Source of the DNA: Armigeres subalbatus
Taxonomy: Eukaryota > Arthropoda > Insecta > Diptera > Culicidae
NCBI RefSeq assembly: GCF_024139115.2
Contig: NC_085140.1
Coordinates: 433,503,240-433,567,239 of the forward strand
Length of the DNA: 64,000 bases
Direction: 5' to 3'
Under the pieces are notes generated by a model, which saw nothing but the letters and a program-made list of their open reading frames with translations, was not told the origin of the DNA and did no database searches. Every line of letters starts with the position of its first letter. Positions within the stretch are counted from its first letter, which is position 1. Both the position numbers and the translations under genes were made by a program. Of the stretch, positions 1-10,621 are shown piece by piece.

Positions 1-716
1 TTATCACCGGGCCACTGGGGGCATTAATCATCCCCAAAACCTCAGTTTTGTAGTACGCCGCAATGATTTTGACCTTCAAAAACGGCTATTTACGATGCCC
101 CAATCAATTTTAAACGCGCGTAATAAACAAACAACAAGAGACAGAATGTCAACATCACACACATCCGTTAGCGTATATATATACCGCTAACGCTGACACC
201 AATACTAATACAGAATATATACATTGGGCTTACAAGCACAATGATCAAACATTTGTATTCGAACTTATTGAACACCCTGTATTTCAAGAAAATTACAGAC
301 AGATCGAAACAATCAACTTTTGACTACTTTTAATATTTTGCTTGACCGCCATACCGCTTACAATTCTATCAAGATTGATTTTTTCCCCAAATTTTCTATA
401 ACGTTGGAAATTGAATTTGTATAAAGCAGGCACATTTATACATGATTTGTTTTAAGTTGACTATCTCTTGTCGAAATTTTCCGCTGATCAATCACTCATC
501 AAGTTTAAGGTGAAGCGCTTGACAGACCACTGGAGAAAATGCATTAGTGTTGCTGCAGTTGTATCTTTGTATGTATGTGTGAATACTTAAACTCTCACTA
601 TCCCTGAAGCAATCCAATCTGTTAAACGTTGTTTTTATTTGGAATTATGAATTAATCCCCCAATGGAGGTTCAGGACAATCCTCACGGAATCCGTTTTCA
701 AGGGAACCTCATTCAA
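1..716. other. no gene seen; AT-rich DNA
   Basis: No open frame of interest. The first 110 bases contain GGGGCAT/ATCCCC-type motifs like those inside the inverted-repeat elements elsewhere in the window, so the window may begin inside such an element; its other end is not visible. Confidence 0.4.
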
Positions 717-813
717 AACGGAAGCCACGCGCAACTGTCATTTTGATTAATCCACGTATGCTGCGATGCAGCAAAGCTGAAATAATAAAAATGACAGTTG
801 TGCGTTGCTCCGT
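717..813. repeat. short foldback hairpin
   Basis: An arm at about 718-749 pairs with an arm at about 783-813. Both contain CAACTGTCATTTT or its complement, with a few bulges. The loop contains its own small hairpin, TGCTGC GA TGCAGCA. It could be a mini foldback element or a pre-miRNA-like fold; the sequence alone does not decide. Confidence 0.5.
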
Positions 814-820
814 TGCTTCA

Positions 821-1087
821 TTGGCATTATTTACATCCTCCACTGAGACATTGCCGCCTCGCAGCTTAGTGTTCATTAAGCACTTCCACAGTTATTAACT
901 GCGAGGTTTCTAAGCCACGTTACCATTTCTGCATTCGTATATCATGTGGCTAACACGATAATACTTTAATGCCCAGGGAAGTCGAGACAATTTCCAAACC
1001 AAAAATTGCTTAGACGGGCACCGGGAATCTAACCCTGTCACCCTCAGCATGGTCATGCTTTGTAGCCGCATGTCTAAGGAGGGCCCC
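821..1087 (-). mobile_element. tRNA-derived SINE, Feilai-like, decayed
   Basis: On the minus strand it starts GGGGCCCTCCTTAG and ends near GCCAAT, matching the other SINE copies here. The tRNA-like head has lost bases around the A box and the B box is mutated (GGTTAGATTCC instead of GGTTCGATTCC), so pol III transcription is unlikely. No clear target duplication. Confidence 0.85.
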
Positions 1088-1290
1088 GTTTTGAACGTCT
1101 TGTGCTTTAAAATGTGAGTACTGTGAGGGTGAGATATATTAGAAATTAGGTAAAAGACTTTTAGAGTGCATTGATGACAGATATGCAAATGTCGTATAAC
1201 GGTTTGGTTGCCAACACCGACTAGTAAATAGCAGGCCATGACCTTGCCTCTTTCCTCGCGGGACAACGAACGGAGTAGCACGCGCGATAA

Positions 1291-2985
1291 TACTAAAGAC
1301 ACACTGGTGGTACAAGTACCACGGTTATCCGTTTTGCTTCGAATTGCCGGACGCTTCGAAAGCCGGACACTTCAATTGTTATTTGACTTTATTTACCATC
1401 TTAACAAGTATTTCTTGGGTTATCAATGCAGGGAACGATTCTTGGACTTGAAACCATTCTAACAAATGTAAGTAATTCGTGATTTGTGGTAAAAACTTGA
1501 AAATTAGAGGTTAAAGTTGAAAGCATGTCATAATCAACGGTGAATTTCGTTTTTCTTAGAATGCAGCTTAAGACTCAACATTAGAAAAACTAAGCTCATA
1601 TTTTCTATATTCTATCATTTGCAAGGGTATTAGTAATTTATAAACATAGTATGGCAGCACTCTTTGTTATGAGTTAGAGACATTGCTTGGGAATTCATAG
1701 CTTTTTATTTTTTATTACATTTTCTTTGTGTCCGGACTTCGAGGCAAGTATTTACAATTGCTTCGATTTCCGGACATGCTGAAATGATGTTAAATAACTG
1801 TTCATCAGTTAAGTTAATTGAAATCAAATGATTCGTAATGAGCAATCATAGTTACAATTTCATTAGATTTGAGTTGCTACACCCCAAAAGGAACATTGCT
1901 TGCTCTCAGCTTATCGATATATACTTATAAACATATTGTAAATGGTATCACTTTATTAATTGTACACAAGTAGCAAAACTTGCCTACAGTTTCTAGTAAA
2001 GGTTGTCTTCAAATGTATTTTTTTAACCATTCACATTTTTGTAGAAAAAAAACAAGTTCGTAAAACTAGCTTTTTTAACAGAATTGTATAAAAAGACGCG
2101 TTGTGAACGACTCCCGACAAGTAAAAAACTCAACATTTCTCAGACACGCGGATTTATCAATCCGCATGAATTCATTATTCCAATCGCTCCTTTCAATCCT
2201 TGATTTCCAAGAGCAAACTGAAACGGATTTCAAAAGACACATAAATACCACTAATTGCAGCTTACTAGAAAATATTTCATTACTCACAGACACGTCAAAT
2301 GTCAAAAAAGCGTTCTACCTTGGGAAGAGGGAGGAAATTGTATGAAATTATTAGATTCCCAATGTTGTATATTGCAGTTAAATGCCCCCGCTTGGTTTCA
2401 AATGCTGTTTTTGGTAGTCCTGGTCAATCTCGGAGCAGAAACTTCGGATGGTACACACAACCGGGGGATGCCAGATTTCCATAAATTTGTATAGAAACCT
2501 TACCTTACGGATTTATATGAATCGAGAAATATGAATGCTGTATCCTAGTTGTCTCTGAACGGATTGAGTTGGCTATTTAAAGATCAATATAGCCAAACTC
2601 GAAGTGTCCGGAAATTCGAAACAAAAGTGTCCGGAATTCGAATCATCCCGTATACTGTGTCCGGATTTCGAAGCACGCGATGTTCAATGTTTTCGATTAT
2701 ATTAGCTATGTCGTACATACAAAATGTCATTTTCAGTACACTACAGCAAATTCGATAAGTTAATCTTGAGAGTGTGTGTTATCACTCAGTGTCAAGTACT
2801 TAATTCCATTTGTAATATTGAACTGAAAATTTGGCAGTGCTTAGGTGTCCGGACTTCGAGTCGAAACGGTATACCCTAGTACATATTGTACCATGGTTTT
2901 CCACGTTGTACCAGCATGGTACAAGGTGACACACTAGTGGTACAACTTGTACCATGGTACGAATACCATCAGTGTGTCATTAGTA
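1291..2985. mobile_element. outer inverted-repeat element, interrupted
   Basis: The left end TACTAAAGACACACTGGTGG (1291-1310) is inverted at 2963-2985 with a few mismatches. Between the ends the TGGTACAA/TTGTACCA motif recurs. Removing the inner element (1320-2878) leaves a MITE of about 140 bp. No coding capacity. Confidence 0.6.
1320..2878. mobile_element. TAGGG-type inverted-repeat DNA element (non-autonomous)
   Basis: The right end reads, inward, TAGGGTATACCGTTTCGACT. The left end is a diverged copy (CACGGTTATCCG, then CTTCGAA and CCGGAC). The motif TGTCCGGA(C)TTCGA, itself part of the terminus, recurs near 1364, 1730, 1769, 2606, 2627, 2660 and 2847. The short ORFs inside are not recognisable. 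It lies inside the element at 1291-2985. Confidence 0.6.
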
Positions 2986-4039
2986 TAAGACAGCACACCC
3001 CGTGACGGATAGCTCGTTCGGCAGAACTGGGCCGCACAAGTACAGTGCTCGACATTCGATTTGCTTTAGTTGATCAACTTGATCTGACAAACAAATATTT
3101 GATCTGATAACAGTTGAACATGTTTTTATTATTCTTTCAATTTAAACTTGTTGAGGAGAACAGAAAATGAATGCAGTATTCCATCGCATTTGAGAATAAA
3201 CGGTGATGTACGAGAGCGGGAGAATTTCGAATCGAAGTAGTTTATTTATGATATATCGGAGGAGTTTTCAACGTTATTTAGGGTTTTCTGGGCGAATTCT
3301 TGGAGAAATTCTGGAGAAGTTTTTGAGGGAAATGCTGGGAGAATAACTCAGAAAATTTATTTTTTAGAGGAATTTGAGAAGGAGTTCTTGCCGTAGAAAA
3401 ATACTGTAGGAATAATTTCCAGAAGCATTTATTTGTGAAAGACTTTCTGGGCAGAATTCTTTGATGAGTTTTGAGCCTAGGCTAAATAGCCAGGGCCAGT
3501 TTAATAGCTTCGTCCCATCCCAGGAAAATCAACAACGGACTGACATAAATTTCTTAGCGTGGTCACTCCCAACGTATGTTCAAACTTATTATATCATTTG
3601 CTTATGATGATATTCCTAATCTACATTCCCTACCAACCATCCAACTTCTTGACATCTATGAGGGCGTCGATGAGTCGCTGGCCTCTCGTTAAGTAGATGT
3701 CATATCATCATCTCCTTCCTTTCCCTAGTAACGGAGAAGATATGCGGGGCCGGCAATGTTAGCTTTGATGCTTTATCATTTTGAACCTCCAATTGGGTTG
3801 CTTCTAAACCCCAAATAGTAATCCATAAGCAATTGAGGCAAGAAAATTAAAGAATATACATGACAGCTATCAGTATGCAATCTATCTAGTTTTGCATTAA
3901 CTACACAATTATCTCAAGAGACAAGATTTTATGGAAAGCAATTATCAAATTTAAATCATATTTTTTTTCACATTCAGCCGAATGGGAAATTCTTTTGATG
4001 GATGTGTTTTGAATATCCACGGGCATTAAAAATGTGCAC
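2986..4039. other. no gene; weak satellite-like stretch
   Basis: No gene seen. About 3240-3480 holds diverged GGAGAAATTCTGGAGAAG-type repeats, resembling a decayed outlier of satellite array 1. Confidence 0.4.
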
Positions 4040-4708
4040 TAGAGTGATTCAAATTTTGACTTTTTCGCTCCCCTGTGCTTAGACGATTGTTTTTGCTATT
4101 TTAATAATCCTCCCAAATTTTAAGCTGATTTGGATGTAATTTCATTGTGCACGTGCCATTTGAAGGTTATATGAAAATTACTATGAGAATTGCCACTTAT
4201 GTAAAGGATCGTTTCGTGAAGCAGCCCGGAATCTATTTGAATATATTTAACGCATCGCTATCATAGAATAGATCCTTAGCTGAAAGTCAGTTGTTGTTGC
4301 GAAGCAATCTGACTTTTGTGAGCAAAATTATAAAGAAAACAAAAATGCTCATTATTGATATTGATGTTATTCTTTTACGTGTTAAATTGAATTTCCCACG
4401 ATTCAGTATTTCCCTAATAACTTTTGTTGCCAGCATCAAATCGTTTAGCAACAACGACGATATTTTCCCTTGTTAAATTTCCCATATTGCTAACGTATTC
4501 ATACATTTTTAGAGCTTAATGGGCAATGATGGGGAACGGTTTTTCGCAAAAGTTGCTGTTTTCATAGTAATTTTCATACAAGCTTCAAATTGCTTGTGCT
4601 CAGTCAAATTACATCCAAATTAGCTAAAAATTTAGGACGATTATTAAAATAGCAAATGCCATCGTTTAAGCATAGGGGAGCAAAAAAGTCAAAATTTGAA
4701 TCACTCTA
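4040..4708. mobile_element. hAT-type MITE with 8-bp target duplication
   Basis: Both ends read inward TAGAGTGATTCAAATTTTGA, and the inverted similarity continues for about 110 bp per arm. The element is flanked by an exact direct repeat ATGTGCAC at 4032-4039 and 4709-4716. An 8-bp duplication is typical of hAT superfamily insertions. The 61-codon ORF inside (4291-4476) has no recognisable domain. Confidence 0.85.
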
Positions 4709-4779
4709 ATGTGCACCTAAGTGTGCTAACGCCGGGAGATATTTTAGCCGGCGGTTGCGGCGTGAAAGCTCTCGGAAAC

Positions 4780-7765
4780 CTCATCGGAGAAACATTTGTA
4801 ATACTCTCGCGATATTCTACACAATTCCTTAAAAAAATTCCTCAGAAGTTCTACAGTTAAAAGTTTGCAATATCCTTGGAAATCCTTGCAAATTCTTTCA
4901 AATTTTCTCGGCAAATTCTTTGAGTTTTCCCGGCAAATTGTTCACAATTTCCTCATAAAATTGTTCTTCAACAATTCCTCGGCAAATATTCAATGGAATT
5001 CTAATAAATTTCCACAGAGAATTCTTCAGAATTATTACGAAAATGAATTTCTAGAAAAATCATCTTAATTTCCATAGACAATTCTTCTAAATTTTCATGA
5101 AAAATTCTTCAGGACAGGAAAACCGCTAAATTCTTCTGCATTATACTTCTCACTTGAATTTTTTTTCAGATTTCTGATATTTTAATTTTTTTCTAAACTT
5201 CCTCCAGATTTTTGAAATTCTCCAGAAAGAAACTTCAAAAGGAATTCCTGAAGAAACTCCAGCAGAAATTCTTGGAGGAACTTTTACAGGAACTCAAGGA
5301 TAAATTTCTAAAGGAGTTTTGAAAGGAATGCACTTCAGAAGGAATTCCTGGAGGAACTTCAGAAAAAAAAAAATCCTGGAGAAACTTCATGAAGAATTGC
5401 TCCCATTGCCCCCAAAAAATTCCCATTAGGAAACTTCATGAGAAATATCTGTGAAACTCCCGGAGGATTTTCTGGAAGAATCCTGGAGGAACTTCTGGAA
5501 GAATTCTTGGAGAAACTCAAGAAGACATTTTTGGAGTAACTCCTGGTGGAGTTCCTGAAAGAACTCCTGGAGGAACTTCAAGAGGAGTTGTTGGAGAAAC
5601 TCCAGTAGGAACATCCAGAGAAACTCCAGGAGGCATTATTGGAGGAACTCCAGCTGGAGGAACTCCATGAGGAATTTCTGGAAGAATTCCTGAAGGAGCT
5701 TCTGGGGGAGCTCCTGGAGAAACTTCTTGTGGAACTTTTGAAGGAACATCTGGAGGCAAGCTTGGTTAAACTCTAGGAGGAGCTCCAGTAGAAATTCCTG
5801 AAGAAACTTCAGTTGGAATTTTTGGAGGAACTCCAGAAGAATTCCCTGGTGCAACTCCTGAGGAGAGAATTTCTGAAGACACTCTAGGAGGATATTCTGG
5901 AAGAACTTCAGGAGAAATTTCTGGTGGAATTACTGGAGAAACTCCAGGAGGAATCGGAAGGAACTCCAGGAGGAACCACAAAAGAAACTCCTGGAGGAAT
6001 CTCTGGAGAAACTTTTAGAGGAACTTCATGAGTAAAGCCTGGTAGAACTTCAAGCGGAACTTCAGTAGCGATTCCTGGAGAAACTCAAGTAGACATTCCT
6101 AAGAAAACTCTAGTAGAAATTCCAGTTGAATTCCCAATGATTTTTTTGAAGGACTTCCAAAACTTCCCATAGAAATTCCTAAAGTTGTTGGAGGAACTCC
6201 AGACGCAATTCTCTAGAAATTATTGCTGAATCTCCAAGAAGAATTACTGGAGAAACTTGTAGAGAAATTCCTTTTGGGGGATTGTCTTAAGGAATTTCCG
6301 GAGGAATTACGGAAGGAACTTCAGGAGGAATTCCTTGAGCAACTATCGGAGGAATTCCTTGAAGAGCTTCCGGAGGAATTCTTGAAAGAACTTCCGAAGG
6401 AATACCTGGAAGAATTTCCGGAGGAATTCCTGGAGGAACTTCTGGAGAAATTTCTGTCTGGACTTGTGTAGGAATTTGCGGAGGAATTCTTTGAGGAATT
6501 CCTGAGGGAACTTTGGGAGGAATTCCTAGAGGAACTTCCGGAGGAATTCCTAGAGGAACTTTCGGAGGATTTCCTTGAGGAACTTTCGGAGCAATTCCCT
6601 GAAGAACTTCTGGAAGAATTCCATGAAGAACTTCCGGAGGGATTCTTAGGGGAACTTTCGGAGGGATGCCTTGAGGAATTTCCGGAGAAACTCCTGAAGG
6701 AATTTCTGAAAGAGCTTTCGAGGGAATATTTTAAAGAACTTCCGGAGGAATTCCTGGATGCATCTTCGGAGGATTTTTTAAGGAACTTCCGGAGCAATTC
6801 CTGAAGGAACATCCGGAGGAATTCCTGAAGGAACATCCAGAGCAACTTCTGGACGAATTCCTTGAGAAACTACTGGAGGAATTCCTTGAGGAACTTTTGG
6901 AGGAATTCTTTAAAAACTTCCGGAGGAATTATTGAAGAAACTTCTGGAGGAGTTCCTGAAGGAACTTCCGGAGGAATTCCTGAAGAAACTTTCGGAGGAA
7001 TGCCTGAAGGATTTTCCGAAGGAATTTTTGAAAGGGTTTCTGAAGGAACTTCCGGAGGAATTCCTGAAGGCTCTTCTGTGGTAACTCCTGGAGCAACTTC
7101 CGGGGTAATTACTGAAGGAACTTCCGAATAAGGGTCTTCCGGTGGAGTTCCTCAAGGAACTTCCGGAGGAATTTCTAATGGAACTTCCGGAGGAATTCCT
7201 GGAGGAACTTCCTGCATTAATTAGTGATGAACTTAAAATTATATTAAGAATCACGTTAGTAAAGTTCTAAAAAAAAAAGATAAATTACTTAATAAAAATT
7301 TCTATGTATTTGCTTCCAGGAGTAAGATTTCCTGAAGGAACTTCAGTAGAAATTCCTGGACTAACTCAAGCACAAATCGCTTGAGGAACTCAAGGACGAA
7401 TTCCTATTCCTTTAGAAGGAATTTCTGAAGGAATTCTCGGGAGAATTCTTTGAAGAAAATCCGAAAGAATTCCTGGAGGAACTGCTTGAGGAATTCCCGG
7501 AAGAATTTTGGTAAGAACTTCTGGGTGTATTTCCGGAGTAATTCCTGAAGGAATTTCAAGAGGAATTCCTAAAGGGATTTCCGAAGGAATTTCTACAGAA
7601 ATTTCCGGAAGAATTATCTGAGGAATTTCTGGAGGAGTTTTTGTAGGAATTTCCGGAGGAATTTCTGGAGAAATTTCCGGAGGAATTCCTGGATCCTGGA
7701 ATGTCCAGATGAATTCCTGGAGGAAATTTTAGGAGGAATTTCTCAAAGGATTTCTGGTGAAACTT
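4780..7765. repeat. satellite array 1, 24-bp period
   Basis: Tandem array of alternating 12-mers GGAGGAATTCCT and GAAGGAACTTCC on the plus strand, giving a 24-bp period. It is most regular at about 6220-7230 and diverged outward (4780-5210 and beyond 7310). A spacer at about 7225-7315 is AT-rich. The purine strand is the plus strand from about 5210. Each unit holds an ACTTCCGG (CCGGAAGT) site. Because the period is a multiple of three and has few stops, long low-complexity ORFs occur on both strands; they are not counted as genes. Confidence 0.95.
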
Positions 7766-7789
7766 TTTTTAAATTTATTACGGTGTTTA

Positions 7790-8262
7790 TTTTTTTGCCT
7801 TTCTCGTATACAAAGTTAACGTAAAGGCTATAGGATCGACGAATTGAGGTGATGTCTGTATGTGTGTATGTATGTGTGTGTATGTGTTTGTACAAAAATG
7901 TGAGACGCACTTTTTGGTACTTAGCATTATTCAATTCGCTCGCAACAAGTTGCAATCGACTCGGATATCGGTCTAGTTGTTTCCTATTGAAAATTGATTC
8001 GATCGGCCATTGCGTTCCAGAGTAATTCAAAAAACATTGTTTTTTTGACAAGGAAAAAATTTCAAAATCGCAAAAAAAAATCCTGCGGAAACCGATCCAA
8101 TGCCATCAAATGACTGCAGATAGACATAAATTGAAGAAAAAAGTAAGATCAATTCCCATAAAGTGCAAATTCGATCTTTCTTAAATGTTTTTCTCGTTTT
8201 TATAATGCGCGAGAAAGGCACCACCAACGTTAGGTGGATTAATTTGTGCTTTAATACTAGGA
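7790..8262. mobile_element. GCCTTTCTCG interspersed repeat, inside satellite
   Basis: Begins with GCCTTTCTCGTA, includes GAGGTGATGTCTGTATGTGTG followed by a TG-rich run and a GCAACAAGTTGCA motif, and ends GCGCGAGAAAGGCACC then GGTGGATTAAT. A second copy at 17129-17662 has the same order of motifs. It separates the purine-rich part of array 1 from its pyrimidine-rich part. No ORF of significance. Mobilisation class uncertain. Confidence 0.7.
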
Positions 8263-8275
8263 TTAAGTCCAACAC

Positions 8276-8880
8276 CGCCTGGAACTTCCGAAGGAACTCA
8301 TGAAAGAAATATTCCTCCAGGAATTCTTCCAAAAAATCCTCCAGGAATACATCCGGAAGTTCCTCAAGAAATGTCTTCAGAACATCCATTGAAAGTTCCT
8401 CCAGGAATTCGTCCAAGAGTTTTTCCAGCAATTCCTCTGGAAGTTACACTAGAAATTCCATCGGAAGTTCCTTCAGGAATTTCATCGAACAATCCTCCAT
8501 GAATTTCATCGGTAGGTCCTAAAGGAATTCCATGAGAAGTGCCTCCAGGAATTCGTCCGGGAGTTCCACCAGGAATTTTCTAAAGGAATTCTTCCGGTAG
8601 TTCTTCGAGGAATACCTCTGGAAGTTCCACCACTGAAAATCCTCCGGTAGCTCTTCCAAGAATTCGTTTTGAAGATTTTTTAGGAATTCCTTCGGAAGTT
8701 ACTCCGGAAGTTCCTTCAGGAATTTAATTGGAAGATTGTCCAGGAATTTTTCCAGAAGGTCCTACAGAATTTTCTACAGAATTTCCCCAGAAGTTCATCC
8801 AGGAATTCCGTCAGAAGTTCTTCCAGGAGCTCCTCCAGAAGTTACTCTAGGAATTCCTGAGAAAATCGCTTAAGTATTAC
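8276..8880. repeat. satellite array 1, opposite-strand segment
   Basis: Same family as 4780-7765 but the plus strand is now pyrimidine-rich (TCCGGAAGTTCC, TCCAGGAATTC). Strand asymmetry therefore flips across the interspersed repeat at 7790-8262. Confidence 0.9.
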
Positions 8881-9884
8881 TTTAGAAAATCGCTTGGGAA
8901 TTTCTAACGATTTTAATGTTTAATCATAAGCTTTACAAATCCATTGCAGCATTCAGAATTTCAATTCATTTATGCATTTATGCATTATTATGATAAATGA
9001 GAAACATTTACAAGATTTTGATGACAAGATTTACAAGATGTACAAAATTTTGTCACCAGGAACCAGGTGTCAATTCGCGAGGTCAGAGCGTAGAATTGAA
9101 AATAGTCAAAAATGTGCATTCGAACGAAAACGGGAACAGGGAAAACACTCGAACGAATGATGTTCGAAAAATCGAATGGTTAGAATTGGTTCGAACGAAA
9201 ACGATAATGCGAACTGTTAATACGTTCTAACCTGAGAGTTCTAACGTATCCGATACGAACGTAAACAAGAATGAGGGTGATAGGCAATAACGTTGAAAGT
9301 AGATTCTTTACAGGATTTTATTATTTTAACAACCAACCAGCCAAATTTATAACACATTTGTGACAATATTTTTCTGAAATAAATAACTCCCTTGTTATTA
9401 TTTTGTTATGCATTATTGATCGGGTAGCCGTAACATAATTATGACCGAGGCTGGTACAAAAATTTACAGAAGAAGATGGTAAAAATGGCTGAAACGTAAA
9501 AAAAAAGTTATGCTAAAAAAACTGATTTCAGGGACCTTCCACAGAAAATGTCACATATTTCGTACTACATAAGTCATAGGTATAGGGTGTCTTTGGCAAA
9601 GTGGCTTGAAATACCATCCGCTACAACTTTCCTGAAGACACTAGGCTCATATCTGGTTTCGATGGTTAAGCAAAAGTTTTACCTCACTTTTAGGTGGATT
9701 TATCATTTTTCAGATTTTCTCAAAAAACCGTTTTCATATCTAACGTTTTCTCCAAACAAACTACAGCGAAAAAATCAACAGAAACGATGCTATTAAAAAA
9801 GAGCCCGAAATCGGTAAAAAGCAACACTGTGCAACGTACAATTAAAGATCTGTAAGGATTACAACGTGGTTGAATTAAATGGAA
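8881..9884. other. no gene; MITE tail fragment at 9325-9425
   Basis: No gene. About 9325-9425 (AACAATATTTTTCTGAAATA-type sequence ending in GATCGGGTA) matches about 25862-25963 and resembles the right end of the MITE at 15073-15636. About 9540-9760 is a diffuse repeat-like sequence with a spurious 82-codon ORF. Confidence 0.45.
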
Positions 9885-10621
9885 TAGGGTAAAAGACCCA
9901 ATACTGGAGGAACTAAGCACGTTCAAACACTAATTCTTAGCTTACACGAACTCGGTACATACTTCGTTTCACTCACCTTTAATGTGCATTCGAAAGCTTA
10001 TCATCTTCTTCTTCTTCTTATTGGCATTACAACCCCACACTGGGACAGTGCCGCCTCGCAGCTTAGTGTTCATTAAGCACTTCCACAGTTATTAACTGCG
10101 AGGTTTCTAAGCCTAGTTACCATTTTTGCATTCGTATATCATGAGGCTAACACGATGATACTTTTATGCCCAGGGAAGTCGAGACAATTTCCAATCCGAA
10201 AATTGCCTAGACCGGCACCGGGAATCGAACCCAGCCACCCTCAGCATGGTCTTGCTTTGTAGCCGCGCGTCTTACCGCACGGCTAAGGAGGGCCCCGAAA
10301 GCTTATCAATAATACTTTAATTGAAAATTGATCCAATAACAATAGAATCCATCATTGTTGACTGAAATGATACCTCCATCTGTTGGTGCAGTGCTCCAAT
10401 AGTTGCGATATTTTTAAATTTGTGTTCCTATAGTTGCGAATCCCATTGTTTTTATACGTTTTTATACTACCGCAATTACCAATTTAGATGCAACTTTCAA
10501 CGTAATGACAGGTCGATAAATTGATTGACTATATGGGTTGCTGCGATTAATATGTAGACTGTGTAAAAAGAACACTACCGCAACTATAGGAACACTCACG
10601 ACTATCGGAACTTTTACCCTG
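9885..10621. mobile_element. TAGGG-type inverted-repeat DNA element
   Basis: Left end TAGGGTAAAAGACCCAATAC; right end, read inward, CAGGGTAAAAGTTCCGATAG. The internal motif CTATAGTTGCGA / CGCAACTATAGG recurs in both orientations. A SINE occupies 10004-10296, leaving about 430 bp. No coding capacity. Confidence 0.7.
10004..10296 (-). mobile_element. tRNA-derived SINE, Feilai-like, with TSD
   Basis: Minus-strand SINE: tRNA-like head with A-box-like TAGCCGTGCGG and intact B box GGTTCGATTCC, a tRNA-unrelated body, and a tail of AAG repeats. It is flanked by a 13-bp duplication CGAAAGCTTATCA (9991-10003; copy at 10296-10308, its first C shared with the element end), the expected mark of LINE-mediated insertion. 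It is the best preserved copy in the window. Confidence 0.95.

Noticed and set aside
6321..6845. 174-codon Ser/Asn-rich minus ORF and other ORFs at 5.2-7.3 kb
   Set aside because: Translation of the 24-bp satellite; overlapping opposite-strand ORF is equally open.
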